Positions 25,678-32,768 of a stretch of DNA of 34,578 nucleotides are shown here, one piece after another. The stretch is taken from positions 1-34,578 of the forward strand of contig JAFUDV010000055.1 of assembly GCA_017464245.1 (NCBI GenBank). Direction: 5' to 3'. The DNA is from Bacteroidales bacterium (GTDB taxonomy: Bacteria; Bacteroidota; Bacteroidia; Bacteroidales; UBA932). The notes under the pieces are model-generated. The model did not search any database, was not told where the DNA came from, and saw nothing but the letters and a program-made list of their open reading frames with translations. Numbering within the stretch: the first letter of the stretch is position 1; each line of letters starts with the position of its first letter. Made by a program: the position numbers and the translations under genes.

Positions 25678-25971
25678 ATGAAAGCGATATTCATAGCCTA
25701 CAACCAGGCCTACAACCAAGAGATCGTGGAACTGCTGGAAGACTGCGGCCAGCGCGGCTATACCGTGTGGGAGGAGATCGGCGGCCGGGGCAGCGAAACC
25801 GGGGAGCCCCACCTGGGCAACCATGCCTGGCCCACCCAGAACCACGCCCTGCTCTCCGTCGTGGAAGACGGACTGGCCGGGAAAGTGATGCAGCGTCTCC
25901 GCGAGACCGACCGGAACAACCCCAAGCTGGGCCTCCGTGCCTACGTCCTCCCCGTGGAGGATGCGTTGTGA
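25678..25971 (+). CDS. PG0541-family transporter-associated protein (PII-like)
   Basis: A 97-residue soluble protein: MKAIFIAYNQAYNQEIVELL, then a central GYTVWEEIGGRGSETGEPHLG and a C-terminal LGLRAYVLPVEDAL. It matches the small PII-like family found after RND pump genes in Bacteroidota (type member PG0541). The beta-alpha-beta pattern, with a Gly-rich loop where PII proteins bind ligands, suggests a regulator of the pump, but the ligand is unknown. It lies behind a palindromic repeat 35 bases from the permease, so it is probably transcribed with it. Confidence 0.8.
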   Translation: MKAIFIAYNQAYNQEIVELLEDCGQRGYTVWEEIGGRGSETGEPHLGNHAWPTQNHALLSVVEDGLAGKVMQRLRETDRNNPKLGLRAYVLPVEDAL

Positions 25972-25982
25972 AAATAAATTGT

Positions 25983-25990
25983 TATATTTG
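25983..25990 (+). promoter_or_regulatory. trxA -7 promoter box
   Basis: TATATTTG, 25 bases before the trxA ATG in an AT-rich gap. The nearest TTG is only 14 bases upstream, so the -33 part is weak. Confidence 0.5.
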
Positions 25991-26015
25991 CAAGGATATA
26001 TAAACTCCAACGATT

Positions 26016-26330
26016 ATGGCAAAGATTGCGACCAATACCAATTTCGACGAACTTCTCCAGGACGGGAAGCTCGTGATTGTGGATTTCTGGGCCGTCTGGT
26101 GCGGTCCCTGCCGGATGCTTTCCCCGCTTCTGGACGAGGTGGAGGAGGAGATGGCGGACAAGGTCACCGTCGTCAAGGTCAATGTGGACGACGCCGACGA
26201 GATCGCGATGAAGTACCGCATCATGAACATCCCCACGCTGCTCTTCTTCAAGGGCGGCCAGCTGGTGGACAAGACCGTGGGCGCCATGCCCAAGAACGTC
26301 CTCGTGGACAAGATCAACGCAAACCTTTAA
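26016..26330 (+). CDS. trxA: Thioredoxin
   Basis: A 104-residue cytoplasmic dithiol-disulfide oxidoreductase. The active site is WCGPC with C29 and C32 in VDFWAVWCGPC, and the cis-proline is in NIPTLLFFKGG. The length is that of a bare thioredoxin with no signal peptide. Own promoter box upstream; the next gene begins nine bases after the stop. Confidence 0.97.
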   Translation: MAKIATNTNFDELLQDGKLVIVDFWAVWCGPCRMLSPLLDEVEEEMADKVTVVKVNVDDADEIAMKYRIMNIPTLLFFKGGQLVDKTVGAMPKNVLVDKINANL

Positions 26331-26339
26331 GCGAATCAT

Positions 26340-26987
26340 ATGAAAAAGATTTTGGCCATAGCGGCCCTTTTCGCCTCGATGGCGGTTGCCAGTGCCCAGC
26401 AGTTCGGCGTGATGGGCGGACTCACCCTTTCCTCGATGAACGGCTCCCAGAAAAACGAGGACAGCAAGACAATGACCCTGTACGGGGCCGGTGTCCTGTA
26501 CAAGGCGGACCTCGGTGCCGGTTTCGCGGTCCAGCCTGCCCTGAGCTATCAGGTCAAAGGCGCCAGCATCAACCAGGGCAATGACATCGTCACCACTTCC
26601 AAGACGGGCTTTGCGGAGCTGTCCGTGGGCCTTCAGTGGGGTCCGGACCTCCTGGCTTTCCGCCCCTACCTGTTCGTCGAACCGTACGTCGGCTACGGCG
26701 TCACCGGATCCGAGAAGGTGGGCTGGTCCAGCCTCAGCGAGGATCTCCTGAAGAAGTATGCGACGGCCCTCAACGAGGCCAAGAACAAACTCGAATACGG
26801 CGTGGGCGCCGGTATCGGCCTGGAAATCGCCAGCCATATCCAGTTGTCCTGCCAGCTGTTCCGCAGCTTCGGCCCCCTCTACAACAGTGACAAGTTGGAG
26901 GTGGATGCGCTGAAGAACGTCAAGAGTTACTACGGAGGCCTCAAGAACTATCAGGGCGTCAAGCTCAACCTTGCCATCCTGTTCTAG
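26340..26987 (+). CDS. Outer-membrane beta-barrel protein (PorT-like)
   Basis: A 215-residue exported protein with a clear signal peptide (MKKILAIAALFASMAVASA, then QQFG). The mature part alternates in strands ending in aromatic residues (GVMGGLTLSSMNG, GAGFAVQPALSYQVKG, FRPYLFVEPYVGYGVTG) and closes with VKLNLAILF, a C-terminal phenylalanine as in outer-membrane barrels; about eight strands. It belongs to the broad Bacteroidota porin/PorT-type barrel group with no assigned function. It is placed between trxA and the LOG gene without a gap, so it shares their transcript. Confidence 0.8.
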   Translation: MKKILAIAALFASMAVASAQQFGVMGGLTLSSMNGSQKNEDSKTMTLYGAGVLYKADLGAGFAVQPALSYQVKGASINQGNDIVTTSKTGFAELSVGLQWGPDLLAFRPYLFVEPYVGYGVTGSEKVGWSSLSEDLLKKYATALNEAKNKLEYGVGAGIGLEIASHIQLSCQLFRSFGPLYNSDKLEVDALKNVKSYYGGLKNYQGVKLNLAILF

Positions 26988-26990
26988 GTG

Positions 26991-27524
26991 ATGCCGGAAC
27001 GCAAGGCGGTCGTCTTCTGCTCGGCAGCGGGCGGCCTCGACCCGAAGTATGACCTGGCAGCGCGTGAAGTAGTTCGCGCGCTGCACGCTTATGGATGGGG
27101 GCTCGTGTCCGGCGGCAGTTTCCGCGGGCTCATGGGCTCCCTCTCCGACGAGATGGAACGGCTCGGGGGAGCGCACAAGGGCGTGATCCCGCGCTTCATG
27201 AAAGGCCTGGAGTACCCCCGCCTCACGGAACTTGTCTGGACCGACACGATGTCCGAGCGGAAGGAGCGGATGCGGGAAGGAACCTCCGCCGCAATCATGC
27301 TTCCCGGCGGCATCGGGTCTCTGGACGAGTTCGTCGAGACGCATGTCCTGCGGAAACTGGGACGCTACGACGGCCTTCTCCTGGCCCTGAACCTGGACGG
27401 GTTCTACGAACCGCTGAAGGACCTGTTCCGCCACTATGAGGCGCAGGGCATGCTCGAGGCCCGCGACCGGGATCTCGTCGTTTTCGCCGACACCGTGGAA
27501 GAATTGGCCGAATACCTGAAATAA
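26991..27524 (+). CDS. LOG-family protein (nucleoside-monophosphate phosphoribohydrolase type)
   Basis: A 177-residue Rossmann-like enzyme of the LOG/TIGR00730 group, members of which release the base from nucleoside 5'-monophosphates (cytokinin activation in plants, AMP and relatives in bacteria). Visible: VVFCSAAGGLDPKYD at the start, SGGSFRGLMGSL for phosphate binding and the family signature as PGGIGSLDEFVE (classical PGGxGTxxE, with S for T and D inserted). ATG 26991 is preferred; GTG 26988 directly before it is possible. The next gene begins three bases after the stop. Confidence 0.88.
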   Translation: MPERKAVVFCSAAGGLDPKYDLAAREVVRALHAYGWGLVSGGSFRGLMGSLSDEMERLGGAHKGVIPRFMKGLEYPRLTELVWTDTMSERKERMREGTSAAIMLPGGIGSLDEFVETHVLRKLGRYDGLLLALNLDGFYEPLKDLFRHYEAQGMLEARDRDLVVFADTVEELAEYLK

Positions 27525-27527
27525 CCG

Positions 27528-28505
27528 ATGGATATCCTGGAAATCAAGGCCCGTCTTTCCGGGCCGATGGCGCAGGTGGACGCGCTGATGGAGTCGGTGC
27601 TCCACAGCGACATCCGTCTGCTGGATGCCACGAACCAGTCCCTGCTCCAGCAGGGCGGGAAGCAGCTCAGGCCCATCCTGACGCTCCTCGCCGCCGGAGC
27701 CTGCGGGGGTGTCAATGCGGACACCGTCCGTTTTGCCGCGGCGTCCGAGCTCATCCACAATTCCACGCTCCTGCACGACGACGTCGTGGACGGGGCGGCG
27801 ACGCGGCGCGGCAGGCCCACGGTGATGTCCATCCTGAGCGGCCCGGCCTCGGTGCTCATCGGCGACTACTGGCTCGTGAAGGCCATCCGCTGCATCCTGG
27901 ATGCGGACCGGTACAGCGAGCGGGTGGTCCGCCTGTTCGCCAAGACCCTCTCCGACCTGTCGGAAGGGGAGCTCCTGCAGATGCAGCGGTCCTCCAAGGC
28001 CGATACGACCCGGGAGGACTACTTCCGGATCATCTACTCCAAGACGGCCTCCCTGTTCGAGGCGTCCGTCCTGTCGGGCGCCGTCTCTGCCGGGGCTCCG
28101 GAGGAATGGACCGCCGCCCTCGCCGCCTATGCGCGGAACCTGGGCCTGGCGTTCCAGATCAAGGACGACATCTTCGACTATACCGGCGGAGGCGCGCTGG
28201 GAAAGCCTGTAGGCATCGACCTGCGGGAGCAGAAGGTGACGTTGCCGCTGCTGTGCGCCCTGGAATCCGTGCCGGAGGAGGAGCGGCTGGCCGTCCGGGC
28301 GATGGTGAGCCAGATTTCCGACATGCCGGACCTGGCGGTCCGGGTGCGGGACTTCGTCCTGGCCCACGACGGCATCGCGAAGGCAGCCGCCGAAATGGAA
28401 AAATACATTGGCGAAGCGGTTTTCTCCCTGGAGGAGCTGCCGCAATCCGAAGAAAAATCGTATCTTGCACAACTGGCCCGTTTTGTGGGCGAAAGGACCT
28501 ATTGA
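27528..28505 (+). CDS. Polyprenyl diphosphate synthase (long-chain, trans)
   Basis: A 325-residue isoprenoid chain-elongating enzyme. Both aspartate-rich motifs are intact: DDVVD from residue 84 in LLHDDVVDGAATRRGRPT and DDIFD from residue 213 in FQIKDDIFDY. GGKQLRPILTLLA near the N-terminus is also typical. The product is probably the octaprenyl or similar side chain of menaquinone, which would fit with UbiE/MenG in the same window; chain length is not readable with confidence. holB follows within five bases. Confidence 0.93.
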   Translation: MDILEIKARLSGPMAQVDALMESVLHSDIRLLDATNQSLLQQGGKQLRPILTLLAAGACGGVNADTVRFAAASELIHNSTLLHDDVVDGAATRRGRPTVMSILSGPASVLIGDYWLVKAIRCILDADRYSERVVRLFAKTLSDLSEGELLQMQRSSKADTTREDYFRIIYSKTASLFEASVLSGAVSAGAPEEWTAALAAYARNLGLAFQIKDDIFDYTGGGALGKPVGIDLREQKVTLPLLCALESVPEEERLAVRAMVSQISDMPDLAVRVRDFVLAHDGIAKAAAEMEKYIGEAVFSLEELPQSEEKSYLAQLARFVGERTY

Positions 28506-28509
28506 CCTT

Positions 28510-29496
28510 ATGGCAGTGAACGGCAGCAACGCGACCCTTGCGGCGACTCTCCGGCAGATGGCCGGGAGCGGCCGGATCCCGCATGCGATGCTGTTCCACG
28601 AGAATGACGGCGGGGGCGCCTTCCCGCTCATCCTGGACTTCCTGGACGAGGTCTATGGGCACAGCCCGCGGGTGAAGAAGCTCATCCATCCCGACATCCA
28701 CTTCGTCTTCCCGGTCGCCGGCTCCGACAAGCCGGTGTCCGTGCAGTTCATCGGCAAGTTCCGGGAACTCCTGCAGGAGAATCCGTACTTCTTTGAGAAT
28801 GAGCTGTATGCCGCCATCGGCATTGAAGGGAAGCAGAGCAACATCTCGGTCCATGAGGCCCGTTCCATCCTGGAGAGGCTGTCCCTTTCCGCGGTGGAGG
28901 GCGGCTGGCGGACCGTCGTCCTGTACCTGCCCGAGAAGATGAACCAGCAGGCGGCGAACAGCCTTCTGAAAATGGTGGAGGAACCGCCGGAGAAGACCCT
29001 GTTCCTGATGGTCACCCATGCGCCGGAGAAGGTGCTCACGACGATCTCGTCCCGGTGCCTGTTCCTGCGCGTCCTGCCGTTGTCGCGGGAGGAGATGCGC
29101 TCGGTGCATCCGCAGCAGGGCAGGGAAGTGACCGTGCTCACGGACTTGTTCCACGACCTGATGGACGCCCTGGTCCGGAAGGACCTCCTGGGTGCGCTGG
29201 AGACGGGGGAGGCGGTGGCCGCCCTGGATTCCCGCGAGAAGCAGAAGGGCTTCTGCCGGGTGGCCGGTGAAGGGCTGCGGAACCTCTTCCTCCTGCAGCA
29301 GGGCCTGTCCCGGCTCGGGGACATCCCGGAGGACGAGCAGGCTTTCTACGCCGACCTGGCCGGCAAGTTGCGCAAGAATTTTTCCCGCCAGGGTCTTGCG
29401 GCCCTGGACCGGGCGCTCCTGCTGCTGGAGCGGAACGTAAACCAGAAAATCCTGTTCACCGAACTGGTGGACCGGCTCTATATGACTGTGCTATGA
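28510..29496 (+). CDS. holB: DNA polymerase III delta-prime subunit-like protein
   Basis: Clamp-loader subunit of 328 residues. Recognisable parts: SGRIPHAMLFHEN at the start, KKLIHPDIHFVFPV, then EGGWRTVVLYLPEKMNQQAANSLLKMVEEPPEKTLFLMVT and the arginine motif TISSRCLFLRV (sensor region with SRC). The P-loop is degraded (NDGGGAF), as usual for delta-prime, and the zinc-binding cysteines normally found after the P-loop are absent here (the only cysteines are in SSRC and GFCRV). Start ATG 28510 is used; an earlier frame from 28408 lies within the synthase gene. ricT overlaps its stop (ATGATG). Confidence 0.88.
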   Translation: MAVNGSNATLAATLRQMAGSGRIPHAMLFHENDGGGAFPLILDFLDEVYGHSPRVKKLIHPDIHFVFPVAGSDKPVSVQFIGKFRELLQENPYFFENELYAAIGIEGKQSNISVHEARSILERLSLSAVEGGWRTVVLYLPEKMNQQAANSLLKMVEEPPEKTLFLMVTHAPEKVLTTISSRCLFLRVLPLSREEMRSVHPQQGREVTVLTDLFHDLMDALVRKDLLGALETGEAVAALDSREKQKGFCRVAGEGLRNLFLLQQGLSRLGDIPEDEQAFYADLAGKLRKNFSRQGLAALDRALLLLERNVNQKILFTELVDRLYMTVL

Positions 29497-30662
29497 TGGA
29501 TACCAACGAAAACGTCAGATACGACTGCTTCCGCGGCTGTGTGATCAGCGGCAACGAGGAGACGGGGACGGAAGACATCCGCTACCGTCAGGGTTGCTGC
29601 AAGCTGGAGGTGTACAACTACCTCAAGGGCATCGCCCAGGAACAGTACGACAGCCTGTTCGAAGTCCGTTTCAAGAATACCCGCAAAGGAATCTATGTCA
29701 ATGCTTCCGGCCAGAGCGTCAAGACCGGCGACCTGGTGGTCGTGGAGGCCCAGACGGGCCACGACCTGGGGATCGTCACGCTGGAGGGCCCGATCGTGGC
29801 CCGGCAGATGAAGTGCAAGGGCATCGACCCGGAGAAGACGGTGTTCCGGAAGATCTACCGGAAGGCGAAGCCCTACGACATCGAGCGCTGGCAGGACGCC
29901 ATCGCCCGGGAGCAGGAGACGATGATCCGCTCCCGCGTGCTGGCCGCGAACCTGGGCCTGGAGATGAAGATCGGCGACGTGGAGTTCCAGGGGGACGGCA
30001 CGAAGGCCATCTTCTACTATATCGCCGACGGGCGCGTGGACTTCCGCCAGCTCATCAAGGACTTTGCCGAGGAGTTCCATATCCGTGTGGAAATGAAGCA
30101 GATCGGGGCCCGGCAGGAAGCCGGCCTGATCGGCGGGCTGGGCATCTGCGGCCGGGAGCTGTGCTGCGCGAACTACATCACGGAGTTCAAGAGCATCAGC
30201 ACTTCCGCCGCCCGGGTCCAGGACCTTTCCCTGAATCCCCAGAAGCTCGCCGGCCAGTGCGGCAAGCTCAAATGCTGCCTGAACTACGAGGTGGCGGCCT
30301 ACATGGACGCCCATACGCGCATCCCCAAGGTCTCCGAGCCCCTGGAGTTCCAGGACGGCCTGGCCTACCTGGTGAAGACGGACATCCTCCGCGAGACGAT
30401 GTGGTTCTCCTACGAGAAGGGCTCCCTGGCGAAGATGTACCCGCTCCCGGCCTCCGAGGTCCGCGAGATCATCATGATGAACCGCAACGGCCAGAAGCCG
30501 GAGACGCTCCTTCCGGATGTCGCTCCCTCCGCGCCGGAGTTCGTCACCGCCGTGGGCGACGACAGCATCTCCCGCTTCGATGAAGCGCGCAAGAAGAAGC
30601 GCCGGAACAACAAGGGCGGCAACCGGAACCGGAAGAATAATAAACCTAAGAAGGATGCGTAG
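29493..30662 (+). CDS. ricT: PSP1-domain protein RicT (YaaT)
   Basis: A 389-residue protein of the PSP1/RicT family; in Bacillus RicT joins RicA and RicF in an iron-sulfur complex that affects RNase Y and mRNA maturation. The PSP1 core has the paired cysteine blocks GGLGICGRELCCANY and LAGQCGKLKCCLNYE (about 213-270), the likely cluster ligands. The C-terminal 30 residues are very basic (KKKRRNNKGGNRNRKNN) and may contact nucleic acid. Two ATGs in tandem (29493, 29496) are possible starts. In Bacteroidota ricT commonly precedes gldH, as here. Its stop codon TAG (30660-30662) lies inside the left arm of the 167-bp inverted-repeat element. Confidence 0.92.
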   Translation: MMDTNENVRYDCFRGCVISGNEETGTEDIRYRQGCCKLEVYNYLKGIAQEQYDSLFEVRFKNTRKGIYVNASGQSVKTGDLVVVEAQTGHDLGIVTLEGPIVARQMKCKGIDPEKTVFRKIYRKAKPYDIERWQDAIAREQETMIRSRVLAANLGLEMKIGDVEFQGDGTKAIFYYIADGRVDFRQLIKDFAEEFHIRVEMKQIGARQEAGLIGGLGICGRELCCANYITEFKSISTSAARVQDLSLNPQKLAGQCGKLKCCLNYEVAAYMDAHTRIPKVSEPLEFQDGLAYLVKTDILRETMWFSYEKGSLAKMYPLPASEVREIIMMNRNGQKPETLLPDVAPSAPEFVTAVGDDSISRFDEARKKKRRNNKGGNRNRKNNKPKKDA

Positions 30663-30822
30663 ACCGGGCAGGACCTCCACAAACCGTCGCGTCGCGACCC
30701 CTCCCATCAAAGATGGGCCCCTCGAAGGGTTGGCAAACGGGGCCCCCGAAAATCTGTCGATTTTTGGGGTGTCTCGGCCGAGGGTGGCCACAGGTTTGTG
30801 GAGGTCCTACCCGGTCTACGCA
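30656..30822. repeat. 167-bp nested inverted-repeat element between ricT and gldH
   Basis: The 30-base arms 30656-30685 and 30793-30822 are inverted copies with one mismatch. Inside lie more pairings: CCCATC-AAA-GATGGG (30703-30717), an 11-bp stem CCCCGAAAATC with GATTTTTGGGG (30744-30769), and the palindromes GGGGCCCC (30739-30746) and CTCGGCCGAG (30773-30782). It reads as a compact mobile or structured-RNA element. No ORF of its own is apparent, but the gldH frame is open right through it. Confidence 0.8.
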
Positions 30823-31251
30823 GCACTGATTCTGTTACTGGTGACGGGGTGTCGGGAACCGATGTCTGTGGAGCGGTTCGTGAAAGGGGAGGGACCGTAT
30901 ACGTTTTTCGTCGACCTGAGTGACAGTACGGCTACCTACGATTTTGACTTTTACACGCGGGTGGATGCGCCGCTGGATTCGCTGCGGCGGATGCAGGCGC
31001 TGCCTTTGACCGTAACCTGGACGTCGCCGTCGTTCCGTGTGTTCCGGGAGGAGGTGTACCTGCCTCTCGAAGGGCAGACGACCTTCTTCTCCCGGCAGGT
31101 GCGGGCCCCGTACCGGGCCGGTGTGCGGCCGTCGGTATGGGGACAGTGGACGCTGGCGGTCCGGGTGACGGATGCGCCGGAAGGGCTCCGGGGCATGGGG
31201 CTGATCGTAAGGCGGAACAAGGAGGAACAGGGATGGGACACGGAAAACTGA
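30784..31251 (+). CDS. gldH: Gliding-motility-type lipoprotein GldH
   Basis: Lipoprotein of the GldH family, linked to gliding and type IX secretion in Flavobacterium but widely kept in non-gliding Bacteroidota. The lipobox is LVTGC (C23 when starting at GTG 30784), followed by REPMSVERFVKGEGPYTFFVDLSDSTATYDFDFY (in two parts) typical of the family. The start is uncertain: ATG 30655 overlaps the ricT stop and is in frame but puts 65 residues before the lipobox; GTG 30784 or TTG 30796 give a normal signal peptide and about 151-155 residues. The right arm of the inverted-repeat element encodes WRSYPVYA of that peptide. It overlaps trmB by 19 bases. Confidence 0.8.
   Translation: MATGLWRSYPVYAALILLLVTGCREPMSVERFVKGEGPYTFFVDLSDSTATYDFDFYTRVDAPLDSLRRMQALPLTVTWTSPSFRVFREEVYLPLEGQTTFFSRQVRAPYRAGVRPSVWGQWTLAVRVTDAPEGLRGMGLIVRRNKEEQGWDTEN
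31219..31225 (+). promoter_or_regulatory. Strong Shine-Dalgarno sequence for trmB
   Basis: AAGGAGG eight bases before the trmB ATG at 31233, inside the end of gldH. Most genes in this window lack such a site, as usual in Bacteroidota, so it stands out and supports the chosen start. Confidence 0.5.
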
Positions 31252-32087
31252 AGAAATTTGCGGAGAACGAAACCTTCCGCTGCCTGCTGCAGCCGGATGC
31301 GAACTCCGTCCTGGCGAAGCCGGAAGGATCGAAGGAACTGGTCCTGCGGGACCATGCCATCAAGGGTAACTGGAACCGCGACATGTTCGCGAAAGCGCAG
31401 CCCATCGTCCTGGAACTGGGCTGTGGGAAAGGCGATTACACGATAGCGTTGGCCAGGAGGCACCCGGAGATGAACTTCATCGGAGTGGACATCAAGGGCG
31501 CCCGTCTGTGGAAGGGCGCGAAGGAGGCCACCGAGGATTCCCTCGGGAACGTCGCCTTCCTCCGCACGCGCATCGAGTTCATCGACGCTTTCTTCGGCTC
31601 CGGCGAGGTCTCCGAGATCTGGCTCACCTTCTCTGACCCGCAGCTCCGCGGCAGCGAGAATGCCCGTCTGACCTCCCCGCTGTTCCTCCAGCGCTACATC
31701 CGTTTCCTCCGCCCCGGCGGCATCGTTCACCTGAAGACCGATTCCCGCTTCCTCTACGAATACACCCAGTCCGTCATCCGCGCCAACGGCTTGCAGGTCC
31801 TGGCGTCGGGCACGGACATTTACAGCGATGGTCTTCTGACAGGGTGTGCCCTGCCAGAAGAAGATGAATGGGATATCGAGGCGGTGTTCGAGGTCCAGAC
31901 TTTCTACGAGCAGATGTTCTTGAAGATGGGGCTGCCCATCACGTACCTGGCATTCCGGCTGGACCGGGCAGGCCTGGAGGCGGGTGCTCCGTTCGCATAC
32001 CCGACGGACTTCGATGCGGCCTACTGGCGCGAGGCCGAGGGACCGCGCCGGTCGTTCAGCCATCAGCCCGCGAGAGGACAGGCATGA
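31233..32087 (+). CDS. trmB: tRNA (guanine-N7)-methyltransferase
   Basis: SAM-dependent enzyme that forms m7G46 in tRNA. The 284 residues carry motif I as LELGCGKGDYTIALA (about 52-66), the family block FIGVDIKGARLWKGAKEA and the catalytic FSDPQLRG (the usual is FPDPW/Q), followed by FLRPGGIVHLKTDS. The C-terminal 50 residues extend past the normal end and include a Bacteroidota-type tail with PTDFDAAYW. Start ATG 31233 is backed by AAGGAGG; an upstream frame from 31137 lies in gldH. Last gene of the long run from trxA. A 186-base gap follows. Confidence 0.93.
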   Translation: MGHGKLKKFAENETFRCLLQPDANSVLAKPEGSKELVLRDHAIKGNWNRDMFAKAQPIVLELGCGKGDYTIALARRHPEMNFIGVDIKGARLWKGAKEATEDSLGNVAFLRTRIEFIDAFFGSGEVSEIWLTFSDPQLRGSENARLTSPLFLQRYIRFLRPGGIVHLKTDSRFLYEYTQSVIRANGLQVLASGTDIYSDGLLTGCALPEEDEWDIEAVFEVQTFYEQMFLKMGLPITYLAFRLDRAGLEAGAPFAYPTDFDAAYWREAEGPRRSFSHQPARGQA

Positions 32088-32273
32088 GTGCGTGAAGCAA
32101 GGGCCCCAGGAGGGGGCAGTACACCTTGTATTTTAATCTATTGAAGATAAATCAGTTACGTTTTTGTTTGCGCAAACCCCATCGAAAAAGAGGAGAGGTT
32201 AGTACGGGCGCAAAAATAAAATGCTGAATATCAAGTATTTGAGAGGTGTCGCGGGCTGACCTCGCCACCGGGC
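32088..32273. other. AT-rich intergenic stretch between trmB and smpB
   Basis: This gap is clearly richer in A and T than the flanking genes. It holds the 12-base palindrome GTTTGCGCAAAC (32166-32177) and a GCCCC/GGGGC pair near 32103 without a following T-run. I see no RNA gene, ORF or good terminator. Confidence 0.4.
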
Positions 32274-32729
32274 TTAATAGTCCCCCCGGTCCATCTCACG
32301 GCGGACGTCGCGTTCCTTGATGGTGTTGCGCTTGTCGTACTCCTTCTTGCCCTTGGCGAGGGCGATGAGAAGCTTCGCATAGCCGTTGTCCGCGATGAAA
32401 AGCTTTACGGCGACGATGGTGAGGCCGGTCTTCTTGTCTTCCATCAGCAGATGGTTCAACTCCTTGCGGGTGAGGAGCAGCCGGCGGTCGCGGACGGGTT
32501 CGTGCTGGCCCCAGGAGCCCCAGTGATACTGGGCGATGTTCATGCCCCGGACAAAGAGCTGGTTGCCGGCGAAATAGCAATAGGCATCCTGGAGCGAGAC
32601 CTTGCCCGCCCGGATGGACTTGATTTCCGTCCCCACCAGCTGGATACCGGCGGTATAGGTTTCCAGGAACTCGTAATCGAACGAGGCCCGGCGGTTCTTG
32701 ACCTGTATGGTGCTCTTCGCTTTCGGCAT
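32274..32729 (-). CDS. smpB: SsrA-binding protein
   Basis: Partner of tmRNA in rescuing stalled ribosomes, 151 residues. Signatures: NRRASFDYEFLETYTAGIQLVGTEIKS (in parts, residues about 12-38), IRAGKVSLQDAYCYF, RDRRLLLTRKELNHL and the basic tail KGKKEYDKRNTIKERD. The start at 32729 is set by the conserved N-terminus; a much longer open frame back to 33674 is a shadow of miaA. A -7 box TACCTTTG ends seven bases before the ATG, so the leader is only a few bases. Confidence 0.96.
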   Translation of the reverse strand: MPKAKSTIQVKNRRASFDYEFLETYTAGIQLVGTEIKSIRAGKVSLQDAYCYFAGNQLFVRGMNIAQYHWGSWGQHEPVRDRRLLLTRKELNHLLMEDKKTGLTIVAVKLFIADNGYAKLLIALAKGKKEYDKRNTIKERDVRREMDRGDY

Positions 32730-32736
32730 AGGGTTG

Positions 32737-32744
32737 CAAAGGTA
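32737..32744 (-). promoter_or_regulatory. smpB -7 promoter box
   Basis: TACCTTTG on the minus strand, seven bases before the smpB ATG; no clear -33 partner. Confidence 0.5.
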
Positions 32745-32756
32745 GTACTTTTTCTC

Positions 32757-32764
32757 TAATTTTG
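32757..32764 (+). promoter_or_regulatory. miaA -7 promoter box, leaderless layout
   Basis: TAATTTTG ends four bases before the ATG at 32769, the same spacing as at lgt and hipB. It diverges from the smpB box only 12 bases away. Confidence 0.5.
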
Positions 32765-32768
32765 CGCT

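Noticed and set aside
25941-28631. Minus-strand open frame of 896 codons opposite trxA to the polyprenyl synthase gene
   Set aside because: It spans four well-supported plus-strand genes and has no recognisable domain.
32100-32120. Possible terminator after trmB (GCCCC/GGGGC pair)
   Set aside because: The stem is short and not followed by a T-run, so it is not called as a terminator.
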